A stretch of DNA of 58,346 nt from Candidatus Rifleibacteriota bacterium. Its GTDB lineage: Bacteria; Muiribacteriota; Ozemobacteria; Ozemobacterales; Ozemobacteraceae. The notes beneath the pieces are model-generated. The model did no database searches and was not told the origin of the DNA. It saw only the letters and a program-made list of their open reading frames with translations. Shown in pieces: positions 1 to 8,988 of this stretch (positions are counted from its first letter, which is position 1; every line of letters begins with the position of its first letter). Both the position numbers and the translations under genes were made by a program. Location: contig CAJOND010000034.1 in NCBI GenBank assembly GCA_905236675.1, positions 1 through 58,346 of the forward strand, written 5' to 3'.

Positions 1-3
1 AAA

Positions 4-81
4 TTGCATTTACTCTTGCAAAACTTGCATTTAGTTATGCAAATTCCTGCTTTTATCCAGTTTTTCAAAAAGTTGCATTTA
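4..81. repeat. three copies of a short motif, TTGCATTTA
   Basis: The 9-mer TTGCATTTA occurs at 4-12, 25-33 and 73-81. The third copy lies inside the last codons of the methyltransferase gene, so the gene's C-terminal tail is partly built from the motif. The role is unknown. It may be the edge of a larger repeat that is cut off by the window end. Confidence 0.4.
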
Positions 82-952
82 CTTTTTCAATTAACCAGAA
101 TTTTTTTTGTCTCAAAATTTCATATATAGCCATTGCAACGCTTACAGAAACATTTAAAGAGGTGGTATGCCCAAACATTGGAATTTTAACTATATCATCG
201 CAGGATTTTTTAACTCTTTCACCTAGACCCACATCTTCACCACCAGCAACAAGAACGATTTTAGAATCGTATTTAACATCAGCAAGTTGTTTAGACGCAT
301 CGCCATCAAGTCCTACAACCCAGTAACCCTTTTCTTTCAGATCTTCCAGACTATCGCTCATATTATTTACTCTAGCAACAGGAAGCCAGGCAGAAGCACC
401 TTGAGCAGTCCTAATTGCCCATTCTGTCATTCCTGCAGAACGATGCTTTGGAATAATAACCCCATCACAACCCATTACTTCAACAGTTCTTACAATTGCT
501 CCAAGATTTCTTGCATCTTCAACTTGATTTAAAGCAACGATAACCTGATGACCGTTTTCCGCCTTCTTTATCAATTCATCAAAATCAGTATATTGAAATT
601 CTGAAGCTTCTGCTGCAATTCCCTGAGATTTTTCACCAAACTTTTTCTCAAACAAGTCAGGAGACAATTCTTTTACTGGAACCGCCGATTTCGAAGCCAA
701 TTCTTTGATTTGACCAACCACTCCACCTTTAACAGATAAAGAAACATATACTGCTTTCAAGGACTGACCACTTTCAAGAGCTTGTAAAACTTCATGCCTG
801 CCCTTTAAATATAAATGTTCTGATTCCTCTGAAGATTTATTCATCTGTGGCTCATTATTAAAATTCTTAAACTGTTTTGTTTTATAATCCTTTTTGGGAA
901 AATTATTGTTTGATTTATTACTTTTAAACGGTTGTCTGTTTGTGTTTTTCAT
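65..952 (-). CDS. rlmB: TrmH/SpoU-family RNA 2'-O-ribose methyltransferase (RlmB-like)
   Basis: This is a SAM-dependent cytoplasmic methyltransferase; the closest functional match is RlmB, which methylates G2251 of 23S rRNA. The first ~45 residues are a basic Asn/Lys-rich low-complexity tail. Residues ~46-120 look like the L30e-like substrate-binding domain (YLKGRHEVLQALESG). Residues ~135-285 are the knotted SPOUT domain with motif 1 (NQVEDARNLGAIVRTVE), motif 2 (VLVAGGEDVGLG) and motif 3 (IPMFGHTTSLNVSVSVA). At 295 aa it is longer than the usual ~245 because of the N-terminal tail. It could instead be a tRNA-directed TrmH paralogue, since sequence alone does not separate these subfamilies safely. 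It diverges from iorA. Confidence 0.88.
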   Translation of the reverse strand: MKNTNRQPFKSNKSNNNFPKKDYKTKQFKNFNNEPQMNKSSEESEHLYLKGRHEVLQALESGQSLKAVYVSLSVKGGVVGQIKELASKSAVPVKELSPDLFEKKFGEKSQGIAAEASEFQYTDFDELIKKAENGHQVIVALNQVEDARNLGAIVRTVEVMGCDGVIIPKHRSAGMTEWAIRTAQGASAWLPVARVNNMSDSLEDLKEKGYWVVGLDGDASKQLADVKYDSKIVLVAGGEDVGLGERVKKSCDDIVKIPMFGHTTSLNVSVSVAMAIYEILRQKKFWLIEKVNATF

Positions 953-1108
953 TTTATTTTTCCTATGGTAATCTAATTTGTACTTATTTTAACATAGTAT
1001 TATTATTTTTATAGAAATATAATTGATATAAATCTATAATAGAATAGTTGATTGTAAAAAAGTTAGAGATTAAAAAATATAACTACCCAAAAGGAAAAGG
1101 AGTGTCGT

Positions 1109-2893
1109 ATGGCTCAAAAAGGTAAAAAGGCGTTTCTTTCAGGAAATGCTGCTATTGCCCGTGGTGCTTGGGAAGCTGGCGTTAGATTCGCTTCTGCTTA
1201 TCCAGGAACACCATCTACTGAAATTCTTGAGTTCTTGGGAACCTATGACGAAGTTGACGCACAGTGGGCTGTTAATGAAAAAACAGCTATGGAAACCGTT
1301 ATTGGTGCAGCCTATGCTGGTGCCCGTTCTATATGTGCTCAAAAGCACGTTGGATTGAACGTTGCAGCAGACCCGTTCTTTACTTCTTCTTATACAGGAA
1401 TTAATGCGGCATTAATTATTGTTACTGCTGATGATCCAGGTCTACACAGTTCTCAGAACGAACAAGACAACCGTAACTATGCTAGAATGGCTAAGATGCC
1501 AATGTTTGAACCTTCAAACAGCCAGGAAGCCAAAGACATGGTAAAAGCAGCTGTAAAGATTTCAGAAGAATATGATACTCCTGTTATAATTCGCACTACT
1601 ACAAGAGTTTCTCATTCAGAAGGAATAGTAGAATTAGGCGAAAGAGAAAAAGCTCCAGAACGTGAATTTGAACGAAACATGGGCAAATACTGCGTTCTTC
1701 CAGCAATTGCTAAGAAACTTCACGAAAAAGTTGAAGAAAGAACTGCAAAATTAGAAAAGCTCAGTTGCAATAGTGAATTTAACAGAATCGAAAAAGGCGA
1801 TAAAAAGCTTGGTATTATAGCTTCAGGTATCAGCTACCAGCACGCAAAGGAAGCCTTCCCCAATGCTTCTTTCTTAAAAGTTGGAATGACTTGGCCTTTC
1901 CCAAATGAATTGTTTAAGAAATTCGCTTCTACAGTAGAAAAAGTAGTAGTTGTTGAAGAAAACGACCCATTCCTTGAAATGGCTGTCAGAGCTTTGGGCA
2001 TTGACTGCATCGGCAAAGACAGAATTCCTGCCTGCAGCGAATTGAACCCAGATATAGTCTATGAAGCTTTGAAAGAATTTGCAGACAAAGAAGCTCCAAA
2101 ATCTGCAAAACTTGTTTCTGGCGTTAAGATACCGGTCAGACCTCCTGTTTTATGCCCAGGCTGTCCTCATCGTGGTGTTTTCTATACTCTTCGCAAACTT
2201 AACTGCACTGTAACAGGCGACATTGGTTGCTATAGCCTTGGGGCACTTGCTCCACACAATGCAATGCACACAATAGTTTGTATGGGTGCTTCTATTACCA
2301 ATGCTCTTGGCATGGAAAAAGCCATGAAAGACAAGATCCATGGCAAGCTTGTTGCTGTTATCGGCGAATCAACCTTTATGCATTCTGGTATGACTGGTCT
2401 GTTAGACACCATTTATAACAAAGGTCGCCATGTTACAATCATTCTTGATAACTCAATCACAGCAATGACTGGTCATCAACCGAATCCTGCAAGTGGCAAA
2501 ACCTTGAAAGGCGAACCAACAAAGGCCGTCAATCTCGAAGCTGTTTGTAAGGCTCTCGGAGTAGACCATGTTTATTCCGTAGACCCCTTTGATTTAAAAG
2601 GATTGGAAGAAACCATTAAAACAGCTTTGGAAGACCCGAATCCAAGTGTAGTTATAACCAAACGCCCTTGCTTCCTCTTAAAGAGCTATAAGCCAAAAAC
2701 TTACAAAGTTAGCATTAACAGAGACAAATGTGTTAAATGCGGAATGTGCATGAAACTTGGCTGTCCTGCATTGGAAATTAATCCTGAAGATGGCAAGACT
2801 GTTATCAACTATGCTCTTTGTGTTCATTGTGGACTTTGTGCAAAGGTTTGCAGACCAGGTGCAATTACACAGGCTACTGAGGAGGCTAAATAA
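1109..2893 (+). CDS. iorA: indolepyruvate:ferredoxin oxidoreductase, alpha subunit
   Basis: Large subunit of the oxygen-sensitive enzyme that oxidatively decarboxylates aryl pyruvates from aromatic amino acids to aryl acetyl-CoA, reducing ferredoxin. The 594-aa length is typical. The N-terminal half is the pyruvate-binding transketolase-like domain. The second half holds the thiamine diphosphate region (PPVLCPGCPHRG, then GDIGCYSLG). The C-terminus carries two 4Fe-4S motifs, CVKCGMCMKLGCP and CVHCGLCAKVCRP. A good ribosome site (AAGGAAAAGGAG) precedes the ATG. The stop codon overlaps the start of iorB by one base (TAATG), so the two subunits are translationally coupled. The enzyme points to anaerobic peptide or amino-acid fermentation. 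Confidence 0.95.
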   Translation: MAQKGKKAFLSGNAAIARGAWEAGVRFASAYPGTPSTEILEFLGTYDEVDAQWAVNEKTAMETVIGAAYAGARSICAQKHVGLNVAADPFFTSSYTGINAALIIVTADDPGLHSSQNEQDNRNYARMAKMPMFEPSNSQEAKDMVKAAVKISEEYDTPVIIRTTTRVSHSEGIVELGEREKAPEREFERNMGKYCVLPAIAKKLHEKVEERTAKLEKLSCNSEFNRIEKGDKKLGIIASGISYQHAKEAFPNASFLKVGMTWPFPNELFKKFASTVEKVVVVEENDPFLEMAVRALGIDCIGKDRIPACSELNPDIVYEALKEFADKEAPKSAKLVSGVKIPVRPPVLCPGCPHRGVFYTLRKLNCTVTGDIGCYSLGALAPHNAMHTIVCMGASITNALGMEKAMKDKIHGKLVAVIGESTFMHSGMTGLLDTIYNKGRHVTIILDNSITAMTGHQPNPASGKTLKGEPTKAVNLEAVCKALGVDHVYSVDPFDLKGLEETIKTALEDPNPSVVITKRPCFLLKSYKPKTYKVSINRDKCVKCGMCMKLGCPALEINPEDGKTVINYALCVHCGLCAKVCRPGAITQATEEAK

Positions 2894-3471
2894 TGACTAC
2901 TACTAATATTTTACTTTGCGGTGTCGGCGGTCAGGGAACTTTGCTTGCCAGTAACTTAATTGCAGATTGTGCAATGAAAGCTGGTTTTGATGTTAAGAAA
3001 TCTGAAATTCACGGAATGGCTCAGCGTGGCGGAAGTGTTGTAAGCCATGTTAGATTCGGCAATAAGATTGCTTCTCCTATTATCAGAAAAGGCGAAGCCG
3101 ATATAGTTCTTTCATTTGAAGAATTAGAAGCTTTAAGATGGGCTGAATACCTAAAACCAGATGGAATTATCATAACTAACTCTCAAAAGATACTTCCAAT
3201 GTCTGTTTCTGCTGGTAGCGAAAAATATCCAGAAAACATTCCTGATATTCTTGTTCAAAGTTCTATACAAAATATCTGTGTTGACGCTGTCGGCAAAGCA
3301 ATGCAGCTTGGCAACCAGAAATGCCTTAATGTGGTTCTGCTTGGTGTGCTTGCTCATAAGCTTCCAATGATTGATTCCAATCTATGGAAAGAAAGCATAA
3401 AAGAAAAGGTTCCTCAAAAATTGCAGGAATTAAATCTTAAAGCTTTTGATGCTGGCTGGGCTTTGGCGTAA
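2893..3471 (+). CDS. iorB: indolepyruvate:ferredoxin oxidoreductase, beta subunit
   Basis: Small (gamma-type 2-oxoacid oxidoreductase domain) subunit that completes the enzyme with IorA. The 192-aa length is normal for IorB. The start shows the family glycine-rich motif (ILLCGVGGQGTLLASNLIA) followed by KKSEIHGMAQRGGSVVSHVR, both highly characteristic. The ATG overlaps the iorA stop by one base and has its Shine-Dalgarno sequence (GAGGAGG) inside the end of iorA. Two hairpins follow the gene, the second a clear terminator, so iorAB is a two-gene operon. Confidence 0.95.
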   Translation: MTTTNILLCGVGGQGTLLASNLIADCAMKAGFDVKKSEIHGMAQRGGSVVSHVRFGNKIASPIIRKGEADIVLSFEELEALRWAEYLKPDGIIITNSQKILPMSVSAGSEKYPENIPDILVQSSIQNICVDAVGKAMQLGNQKCLNVVLLGVLAHKLPMIDSNLWKESIKEKVPQKLQELNLKAFDAGWALA

Positions 3472-3501
3472 ACAGATAGTAAGAATTTGGTAAAGATTGG
3501 T

Positions 3502-3540
3502 CTGAATTGCCACCGTTCTTCCAGAACTGTGGCAATTCAG
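3502..3540 (+). other. long perfect hairpin downstream of iorB
   Basis: A 12-bp perfect inverted repeat (CTGAATTGCCAC at 3502-3513 and its complement at 3529-3540) encloses a second 5-bp stem (GTTCT/AGAAC) with a 3-base loop. It lacks a strong T run, unlike the hairpin 30 bases further on. It may protect the iorAB mRNA 3' end, or be a REP-like element. Confidence 0.6.
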
Positions 3541-3569
3541 TTAAAAATAATACAAATTTCGAGTTTTTA

Positions 3570-3598
3570 TATAGCCTCTTCTAGAGGCTATATTTTTT
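3570..3598 (+). terminator. intrinsic terminator of iorAB
   Basis: A 10-bp perfect stem (TATAGCCTCT/AGAGGCTATA, loop TCT) is followed by six T residues, which is a classic Rho-independent terminator. Confidence 0.85.
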
Positions 3599-3700
3599 CA
3601 AAATAAATAACATTTACTATAAAAAACAGATTGTTTTTTCTTCAATTTTAAATACTTTTTCTAATCAGTTTTAAATTACAAGAAAGAAGGATTTAGAATT

Positions 3701-4561
3701 GTGAAGAAAATATTATATATTGCTTTGATTTCTAGTCTGTTCACTCCATCTCTTTTATTCGCGGGTGGCTCATACTACTATAATGGAAGCCATAGATACG
3801 CTCAAGTAAACAGGAAATGGAGTGTACAGCCAATCTGTTGGAATACTGAGTTGGGCGGACATTTTAAAATTGTAGAGAACAAAGATCCTGCTCTAGGACA
3901 GATTATCGACTTAAAAAAAGATACTGGTAATTTAGATAAAGAGAATGTTTTTGGAGTTAACTGCTCTTATAAATCTTCTCACAGAGGCTTTATAGAACTA
4001 AATGTTATAAAAACAGAACATGAAGGAAATTTTAAACTGGCTAGAATGTTCAAAGGAGTAAATTACGCAGCCAATTCTAAATATACAATAGATAACCATA
4101 TCTACGATTTACTATTTAATTATAGATTGTGGCATAAAATATATAATTCCGGAATAGAAAAATACTATATAGCAAGTATTTTCGGTATTAAAGCATCTGA
4201 TATGGATTTTGGAATTAGCGGGCAAGTTATCGCCCCTGGTGGAAATGCTGGACAAGGAAGGACAGAATATTCAGAAACCTTACCCACACCATATGTAGGA
4301 ATAGAATATGGCACCTTTATAGGTAAACTATTTTACCTAAAAGGAAGCATTCGTTATTTAGGTACGGAAATAAAAGATTATGATACTTCTCATTACGATT
4401 ATAACGCAACTTTATCATACAGAATAAGTGGCGATGATTGTTTACACGACGTTATGGTTGATCTAGGTTATCGTTATATAGAATATGATGTTAAAGGTAA
4501 AGGGAATGATGTTGATCTGACTTACAAAGGCCCATATTTTGGTTTTGATGTTTTGTTCTAA
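3701..4561 (+). CDS. secreted, beta-barrel-like outer-membrane protein of unknown function
   Basis: I do not recognise a named family. A signal peptide is clear (MKKILYIALISSLFTPSLLFA, cleavage near residue 21). The rest is rich in alternating aromatic and polar residues, as in membrane beta-strands (for example YCLKGSIRYLG-like stretches), and the last residue is Phe (FGFDVLF), the usual outer-membrane targeting end. At 286 aa a barrel of 8-12 strands would fit. The start is GTG, supported by an AGAAAGAAGG ribosome site 10 bases upstream. The gene stands alone between two terminators. Barrel topology is inferred from pattern only. Confidence 0.7.
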   Translation: MKKILYIALISSLFTPSLLFAGGSYYYNGSHRYAQVNRKWSVQPICWNTELGGHFKIVENKDPALGQIIDLKKDTGNLDKENVFGVNCSYKSSHRGFIELNVIKTEHEGNFKLARMFKGVNYAANSKYTIDNHIYDLLFNYRLWHKIYNSGIEKYYIASIFGIKASDMDFGISGQVIAPGGNAGQGRTEYSETLPTPYVGIEYGTFIGKLFYLKGSIRYLGTEIKDYDTSHYDYNATLSYRISGDDCLHDVMVDLGYRYIEYDVKGKGNDVDLTYKGPYFGFDVLF

Positions 4562-4571
4562 TTAAATAATT

Positions 4572-4607
4572 AAAAAGCCTGCTCTAAAAAAGAGCAGGCT
4601 TTTTTTA
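4572..4607 (+). terminator. intrinsic terminator after the barrel-like gene
   Basis: A 14-bp stem (AAAAAGCCTGCTCT and its complement, loop of five A) runs directly into a T tract. The flanking A run on the 5' side makes it potentially bidirectional. Confidence 0.9.
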
Positions 4608-4707
4608 TTGCCATAACCTCTTTTTCATAAGCCTCAATAACTTATTTCAATATAGTTTATCAGCTAAATAAAGAATATATTTGTCATTCATATTGATATT
4701 CAAAAAA

Positions 4708-4736
4708 TTGTCAAAATTGTACAGGTATGTTATTAT
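4708..4736 (+). promoter_or_regulatory. sigma-70-type promoter of the sugar ABC cassette
   Basis: A -35 box TTGTCA (4708-4713), a 17-base spacer and a -10 box TATTAT (4731-4736) lie 53 bases before the first gene. Two of twelve positions deviate from consensus. No clear operator palindrome was seen. Confidence 0.6.
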
Positions 4737-4789
4737 CTAAAGGTTAAAATTTAGATTTTCCTAATAGGCATAAAACAGGAGGGCTTGTT

Positions 4790-5719
4790 TTGGCTATTCG
4801 AACTACAAAAGATACGGTAGTTTCATGGGGTTTTTTATCACCTTTCATGATTCTATTCGTTGTATTTCTGGTATTCCCGATTTTCTATTCGTTCTATCTT
4901 AGTTTTTTGGGCACTTCCACAGATTATGGTTTAACTTCCATGACTTGGGTAGGATTTGAAAATTATAAACGAATTATACAAGACTGGCAGTTCTGGTCTT
5001 CATTAGTTATCACAGCTTTTTATGCTCTGATTAGCATACCTTCAGGTATTATAGTATCATTAGGTTTAGCTTTGCTTCTAGACAACAAATTATTTGGTAA
5101 AAGCTTTTTCAGAAGTGCATTTTTTCTACCCAATATATTGGATATGTTGGTTGTAGGTACCATATGGTCTTTGATTTATGCTCCAAAATATGGTGTAATT
5201 GCTCAAATCAGCAGCATACTACTAGGCGAAAACAATTTCTTTAATAATCCTGGTTTATTGGGTAGCCCTTATACCGCATTATTAGCTGTTATATTTGCCA
5301 TGACACTAAAAGGTGCTGGTTTCGGTATGGTATTATTTTTGGCGGCCCTCCAAAATATTCCAAACGATGTATACGAAGCGGCAGATATAGATGGTGCTAA
5401 CGAATGGCAGAAATTTTATCTTATAACTGTTCCTCTGCTTAAGCCTATTATTTTCTTCATGGTTATTACTGGAATTATCGGTTCCCTCAATGCTTTTACA
5501 GAAATTTATGCAATGACTTCTGGTGGTCCATCTACTGTTCTTTCTGGTATTGGGAAAACGGTAGACTCTACATCAGTTGCAGGTTATTACTTGTATAAAC
5601 AATTTGACGCAGGTAATTACGGTTATGCAGCAGCAATTTCTTATATAATGTTGATTATCACTTTAGGAATCACTTATATACAGCAGAAGCTTGCCGCTAA
5701 GAAAGCAGGTGCAAAATAA
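4790..5719 (+). CDS. sugar ABC transporter permease, MalF/UgpA-like
   Basis: Inner-membrane channel subunit of a CUT1-type carbohydrate importer. The 309 residues hold about six membrane spans. The cytoplasmic EAA loop that docks the ATPase is clear ([14 protein letters not shown], near residue 198). The start is TTG with a strong ribosome site (ACAGGAGGG) 7 bases upstream. The stop overlaps the next gene's ATG by one base. It forms an operon with a second permease and a binding protein; no ATPase gene is adjacent, so a shared MsmX/UgpC-like ATPase encoded elsewhere is expected. The substrate cannot be read from sequence. Confidence 0.92.
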   Translation: MAIRTTKDTVVSWGFLSPFMILFVVFLVFPIFYSFYLSFLGTSTDYGLTSMTWVGFENYKRIIQDWQFWSSLVITAFYALISIPSGIIVSLGLALLLDNKLFGKSFFRSAFFLPNILDMLVVGTIWSLIYAPKYGVIAQISSILLGENNFFNNPGLLGSPYTALLAVIFAMTLKGAGFGMVLFLAALQNIPNDVYEAADIDGANEWQKFYLITVPLLKPIIFFMVITGIIGSLNAFTEIYAMTSGGPSTVLSGIGKTVDSTSVAGYYLYKQFDAGNYGYAAAISYIMLIITLGITYIQQKLAAKKAGAK

Positions 5720-7170
5720 TGAAAAACCCAGTAACAAGAACTATTGCTTTTTTATTATTGCTTGTATTTATGGTAATGATGACCTTCACAATTTCCGGTC
5801 AACTGTTTAAGTTTGCTGCAATGGTGATAACATCATTTACAGCAACAGAAGCCCAAGAAAAAGAATCTAATGAAAAAATAGTAAAATACGCAGATTTTAT
5901 GGTTAACAATATTCTTGGGAGTACAGCCTCTTCTTTTGGAACTTCAAAAGAATATGAAGTTAAGATAAATTCATTAAAAGAAGAATTGAATAACTATAAA
6001 AAAATCGGTGATATTGTTTCTCTCTATAAGTTAACAGAAAGAGCAATAACAGAAGCCCAAGCTTTTAGTGCAGAAAAAAAGATATCTGTTGAAGATCCTA
6101 ATGGTAAAATTTTTAAAGAAGATTTTTCCAACGTTAGTCTTGGGTTAAAAGATTTAAAATCTCCCGCTGTTTTCCTAGACAAAATGGGTCCACTCTACAG
6201 AGGTTTGGCTCTAGCCTTTACTTTAGCCTCTGTTTTATTTGTTCTAAAAAAATACACAGATACCAAAATAGTAGAAAGACCTCAATTCTTAAAAAAGATG
6301 CTTGTTTATGAAGCATTAACTCTAGGGGTTTGTGTTGTTCTATTCCCGTTCTTCTGGATGCTTTGCACAGCCTTTAAACCTTCAGGTCAAGAACTAGTAA
6401 TAAACACTTCCAACCCATTCGATATAGTTCCGACCTCTCCAACTCTGAATAACTTCCGCCGCGTTCTTAAGATTGACGATAAAGCAAAAGAAATGATGGC
6501 TAAGTTTAATGATCCAATAGAAAATAAAAAGAACTTTGGAACTTATTTCATGAACTCTCTGCTCGTGTCTACAACAGCAGCCTTTCTTGTAACTCTTTTT
6601 GCTTCAATGGGTGCTTATGTCTTCTCGAAGAAAAACCTCCCATATAAAGACAAAATCTTCAAAGTATTGCTCATGTCAATGATGATTCCAGGTATGATGT
6701 TTATGGTTCCACAGTTCTTTATGATTTGTAAAATGGGACTATTTGGAACGAAATGGGCTATGTTCTTACCTCACTTAGCCTCTGTATTTGGAATCTTCAT
6801 GCTTAAGCAGTTTATGGATACTATACCGGATTCATTATTGGAAGCTGCACAAATAGATGGAGCAAGCGAATGGCAAGTATTTAGGATAGTGATTATTCCT
6901 CTATCTATGCCAATTATACTGACTTTATTCTTACTAACATTCCTTTCTAACTGGTCAAACTTCTTATGGCAGTTAATTGTAACTGACTTTGAAAATCCTT
7001 TAAGTGTTACTTTGCCAGTTGGTCTTGCCCTATTCAGAGGCCAATACACCTCTGAATTAGGTTTGATAATGTCTGCTTCATGCTTCTCAATAGTTCCTAT
7101 AGCTGTATTGTTCCTGTTTGCACAGCGTTACTTCATTGAAGGTATGACTGCTGGTGCGGTTAAGGAATAA
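5719..7170 (+). CDS. sugar ABC transporter permease, MalG-like, with long N-terminal extension
   Basis: Second channel subunit of the importer. The C-terminal ~280 residues are a normal MalG-type permease, with the EAA loop [14 protein letters not shown] near residue 376. The protein is 483 aa against ~280 for the family. The extra ~190 N-terminal residues contain a membrane span (~8-30), a charged, coiled-coil-like stretch (~45-125) and a further hydrophobic segment (~160-178) before the canonical first span. The extension probably places a helical domain in the periplasm, where it could contact the binding protein. The ATG overlaps the previous stop (TAATG). Confidence 0.9.
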   Translation: MKNPVTRTIAFLLLLVFMVMMTFTISGQLFKFAAMVITSFTATEAQEKESNEKIVKYADFMVNNILGSTASSFGTSKEYEVKINSLKEELNNYKKIGDIVSLYKLTERAITEAQAFSAEKKISVEDPNGKIFKEDFSNVSLGLKDLKSPAVFLDKMGPLYRGLALAFTLASVLFVLKKYTDTKIVERPQFLKKMLVYEALTLGVCVVLFPFFWMLCTAFKPSGQELVINTSNPFDIVPTSPTLNNFRRVLKIDDKAKEMMAKFNDPIENKKNFGTYFMNSLLVSTTAAFLVTLFASMGAYVFSKKNLPYKDKIFKVLLMSMMIPGMMFMVPQFFMICKMGLFGTKWAMFLPHLASVFGIFMLKQFMDTIPDSLLEAAQIDGASEWQVFRIVIIPLSMPIILTLFLLTFLSNWSNFLWQLIVTDFENPLSVTLPVGLALFRGQYTSELGLIMSASCFSIVPIAVLFLFAQRYFIEGMTAGAVKE

Positions 7171-7182
7171 AGGAGGCTTGCA

Positions 7183-8475
7183 ATGAAAGAAAAAATATGT
7201 GCTATAGTTGTTATAATTGCTTATGCTATCCTTTGTTGGTTTGGCTGGGGTTCTGCAAGAATCCCTACAGTCAGTGAAGATGGTAAAGAAATACTTACCT
7301 TCTGGCACACTTATGGCGACGATGAAGAAGCAATTTTGCGAAGAGTAATAACTGAATGGGAAAAAGATAATCCAAAATATACAATTAGACCCGTAAGAAT
7401 TCCATTTGATGGTCATAAACCTAAAATCAGAACAGCTCTTACCGTAGGTCAAGGGCCAGATATGGCTCGTGTAGACTGGTCTTTTGTATGTGAATTAGCA
7501 AGAAAAAATGCTGCTGCAGATTTAGATACATTTGGGTTTAATACTATAAAAGATCAGTATTTGTCAGCCCCACTAGATTCTTGCTGTGTTAATGGCAAAT
7601 ATTATGGATTGCCCGATCAGAGTAACTGTGTTGCTTTATTCTATAATAGAAGTGTTTTTAAAGATCTTGGTTTATTGCCTCAAGATTCTGAATTTAAATT
7701 TGGTGAGCTAATTGGTGGTAAGGAATTTCCAAAAACATGGGAAGAATTTATTCCTTTTGCAAAACAATTTAAAGACACTGCTAAAAAACGCGAACCATTC
7801 GCTATACTTAATACTTTATGGTGGAACCTGGCTATACTAAATACTTTTGAGGCTAAAGTTATAGATAAGAACAAATGCGTTATAAATTCAGCCAATGGAA
7901 TAGAAGCTTTCACTATGATGGCCAGACTTTATAAAGAAGGGGTTGAAGCTGGTGGATGGAAAACCGGTGCCATTACCCCGGAATCTGGTTTTGTAAATAA
8001 TCAATACGTGATGATTCTAATGGGTCCTTGGAATTTAAAACGTTTTAAAGAAGATTTAAAACTTGATTTTGGTATAGCATTGATACCTGGAGCAAAAGTC
8101 AGAACATCATCTAATATAGGTGGAACTGATGTTGTAATTTTTAAAGATAAATCTTTTGAAAGACAGAAAGCTTGCTATTCATTCCTGACATTCTTTACAA
8201 ATGCAAAGAATCAGGCTGTATGGTGCAAAGAACTGAATCAGATTCCTATCAATATGGGAGCTTATGATTTGGTAAAATTTGAAGATCAGCATCAGGTTGC
8301 TTTCCTGGAACAAATGAAATATACATCAGCTAATCCTGTATTGAAGGATTTCAGTATTCTTGAAAGTATTGTTAATCCCGAAGTAAGCACAATTCTAGAC
8401 GGACAGAATAATGTGAAAGATGCGTTAGACACAATTGTTCAACGTGTTGCCCAAGACAGATTGCTTGATGATTAA
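7183..8475 (+). CDS. extracellular sugar-binding protein of the ABC importer
   Basis: Family 1 (MalE/UgpB-like) solute-binding protein, 430 aa, that delivers a carbohydrate to the two permeases. The N-terminus is an uncleaved-anchor-like or signal hydrophobic segment (residues ~4-23); a Cys at 18 is not in a convincing lipobox. The family start (ILTFWHTYGDDEEAILRRV) and the GQGPDMARVDW ligand-domain motif are present, as is the conserved VILMGPWNLKRF-type hinge region. A strong ribosome site (AAAGGAGG) sits in the 12-base gap after the permease gene. Gene order permease-permease-binding protein is the reverse of the common order. Confidence 0.88.
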   Translation: MKEKICAIVVIIAYAILCWFGWGSARIPTVSEDGKEILTFWHTYGDDEEAILRRVITEWEKDNPKYTIRPVRIPFDGHKPKIRTALTVGQGPDMARVDWSFVCELARKNAAADLDTFGFNTIKDQYLSAPLDSCCVNGKYYGLPDQSNCVALFYNRSVFKDLGLLPQDSEFKFGELIGGKEFPKTWEEFIPFAKQFKDTAKKREPFAILNTLWWNLAILNTFEAKVIDKNKCVINSANGIEAFTMMARLYKEGVEAGGWKTGAITPESGFVNNQYVMILMGPWNLKRFKEDLKLDFGIALIPGAKVRTSSNIGGTDVVIFKDKSFERQKACYSFLTFFTNAKNQAVWCKELNQIPINMGAYDLVKFEDQHQVAFLEQMKYTSANPVLKDFSILESIVNPEVSTILDGQNNVKDALDTIVQRVAQDRLLDD

Positions 8476-8506
8476 ATTCATGCAATATTCTAGATGAATA
8501 TAATTA

Positions 8507-8580
8507 GCACCCTTAGCTCAGTTGGATAGAGCGTTTGCCTCCGGAGCAAAAGGCCGCGCGTTCGAATCGCGCAGGGTGCG
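8507..8580 (+). tRNA. tRNA-Arg, anticodon CCG
   Basis: The full cloverleaf folds. Acceptor stem 8507-8513 pairs with 8573-8579, D stem GCTC/GAGC, anticodon stem 8534-8538/8546-8550 with loop CTCCGGA, T stem GCGCG/CGCGC with loop TTCGAAT, and discriminator G at 8580. Anticodon CCG at 8541-8543 reads CGG (Arg). The terminal CCA is not encoded. The gene lies 31 bases after the binding protein gene and 19 bases before the DivIC-like gene. Confidence 0.97.
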
Positions 8581-8599
8581 ATTAGGATGTGTAAAACAA

Positions 8600-8986
8600 A
8601 TGTCAGACTTAGATTCATCTCCAAAACGAAAAAGAGTTCGATTTTCTACTGAAATAATGTTTATTATGTCGATCTTTTTCTGTGCTGCATTATCAATAAT
8701 TTATCTTTCAAGATATAAAGACATACGCGAATTGAAACAGATGGAAGCAGAACAGCGTGAAAGAATAGAAGATCTTGAACGTGAAAACCGTATGTTGAAA
8801 GAAAACCTTGATATGCTTCAAACTCCGGAAGGCATTGAACGACTAGCCAGGGAACGCTTAGGACTTGTTAAACCAGAAGAAGTTGTAGTGTATACAATTG
8901 ATGACAAAAACGAACCAATAGACTCTTCAGAAGCTACCGTCATTAATCCTTCAACAAGACAAGATAGTATTCCTAACCAGAATTAG
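8600..8986 (+). CDS. septum formation initiator family protein (DivIC/FtsB-like)
   Basis: Small bitopic cell-division protein expected to join FtsL/FtsQ-type partners at the septum. Residues ~15-37 form a single membrane span; ~38-80 form a coiled coil (LKQMEAEQRERIEDLERENR), followed by the family signature TPEGIERLARERLGLVKPEE. A Ser/Thr-rich tail follows. The longer frame that opens inside the tRNA is not credible; the ATG at 8600 gives 128 aa, normal for the family, with AGGATG about 10 bases upstream. Confidence 0.88.
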   Translation: MSDLDSSPKRKRVRFSTEIMFIMSIFFCAALSIIYLSRYKDIRELKQMEAEQRERIEDLERENRMLKENLDMLQTPEGIERLARERLGLVKPEEVVVYTIDDKNEPIDSSEATVINPSTRQDSIPNQN

Positions 8987-8988
8987 AC

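Noticed and set aside
8499..8504. A TATAAT just before tRNA-Arg
   Set aside because: A start from this -10 box would fall inside the mature tRNA, so it cannot be its promoter; the tRNA is more likely transcribed from upstream.
8522..8599. An open frame starting inside the tRNA gene that would extend the DivIC-like protein by 26 residues
   Set aside because: The frame begins within the folded tRNA-Arg, and the added residues have no conserved character; the ATG at 8600 gives a normal-length protein.
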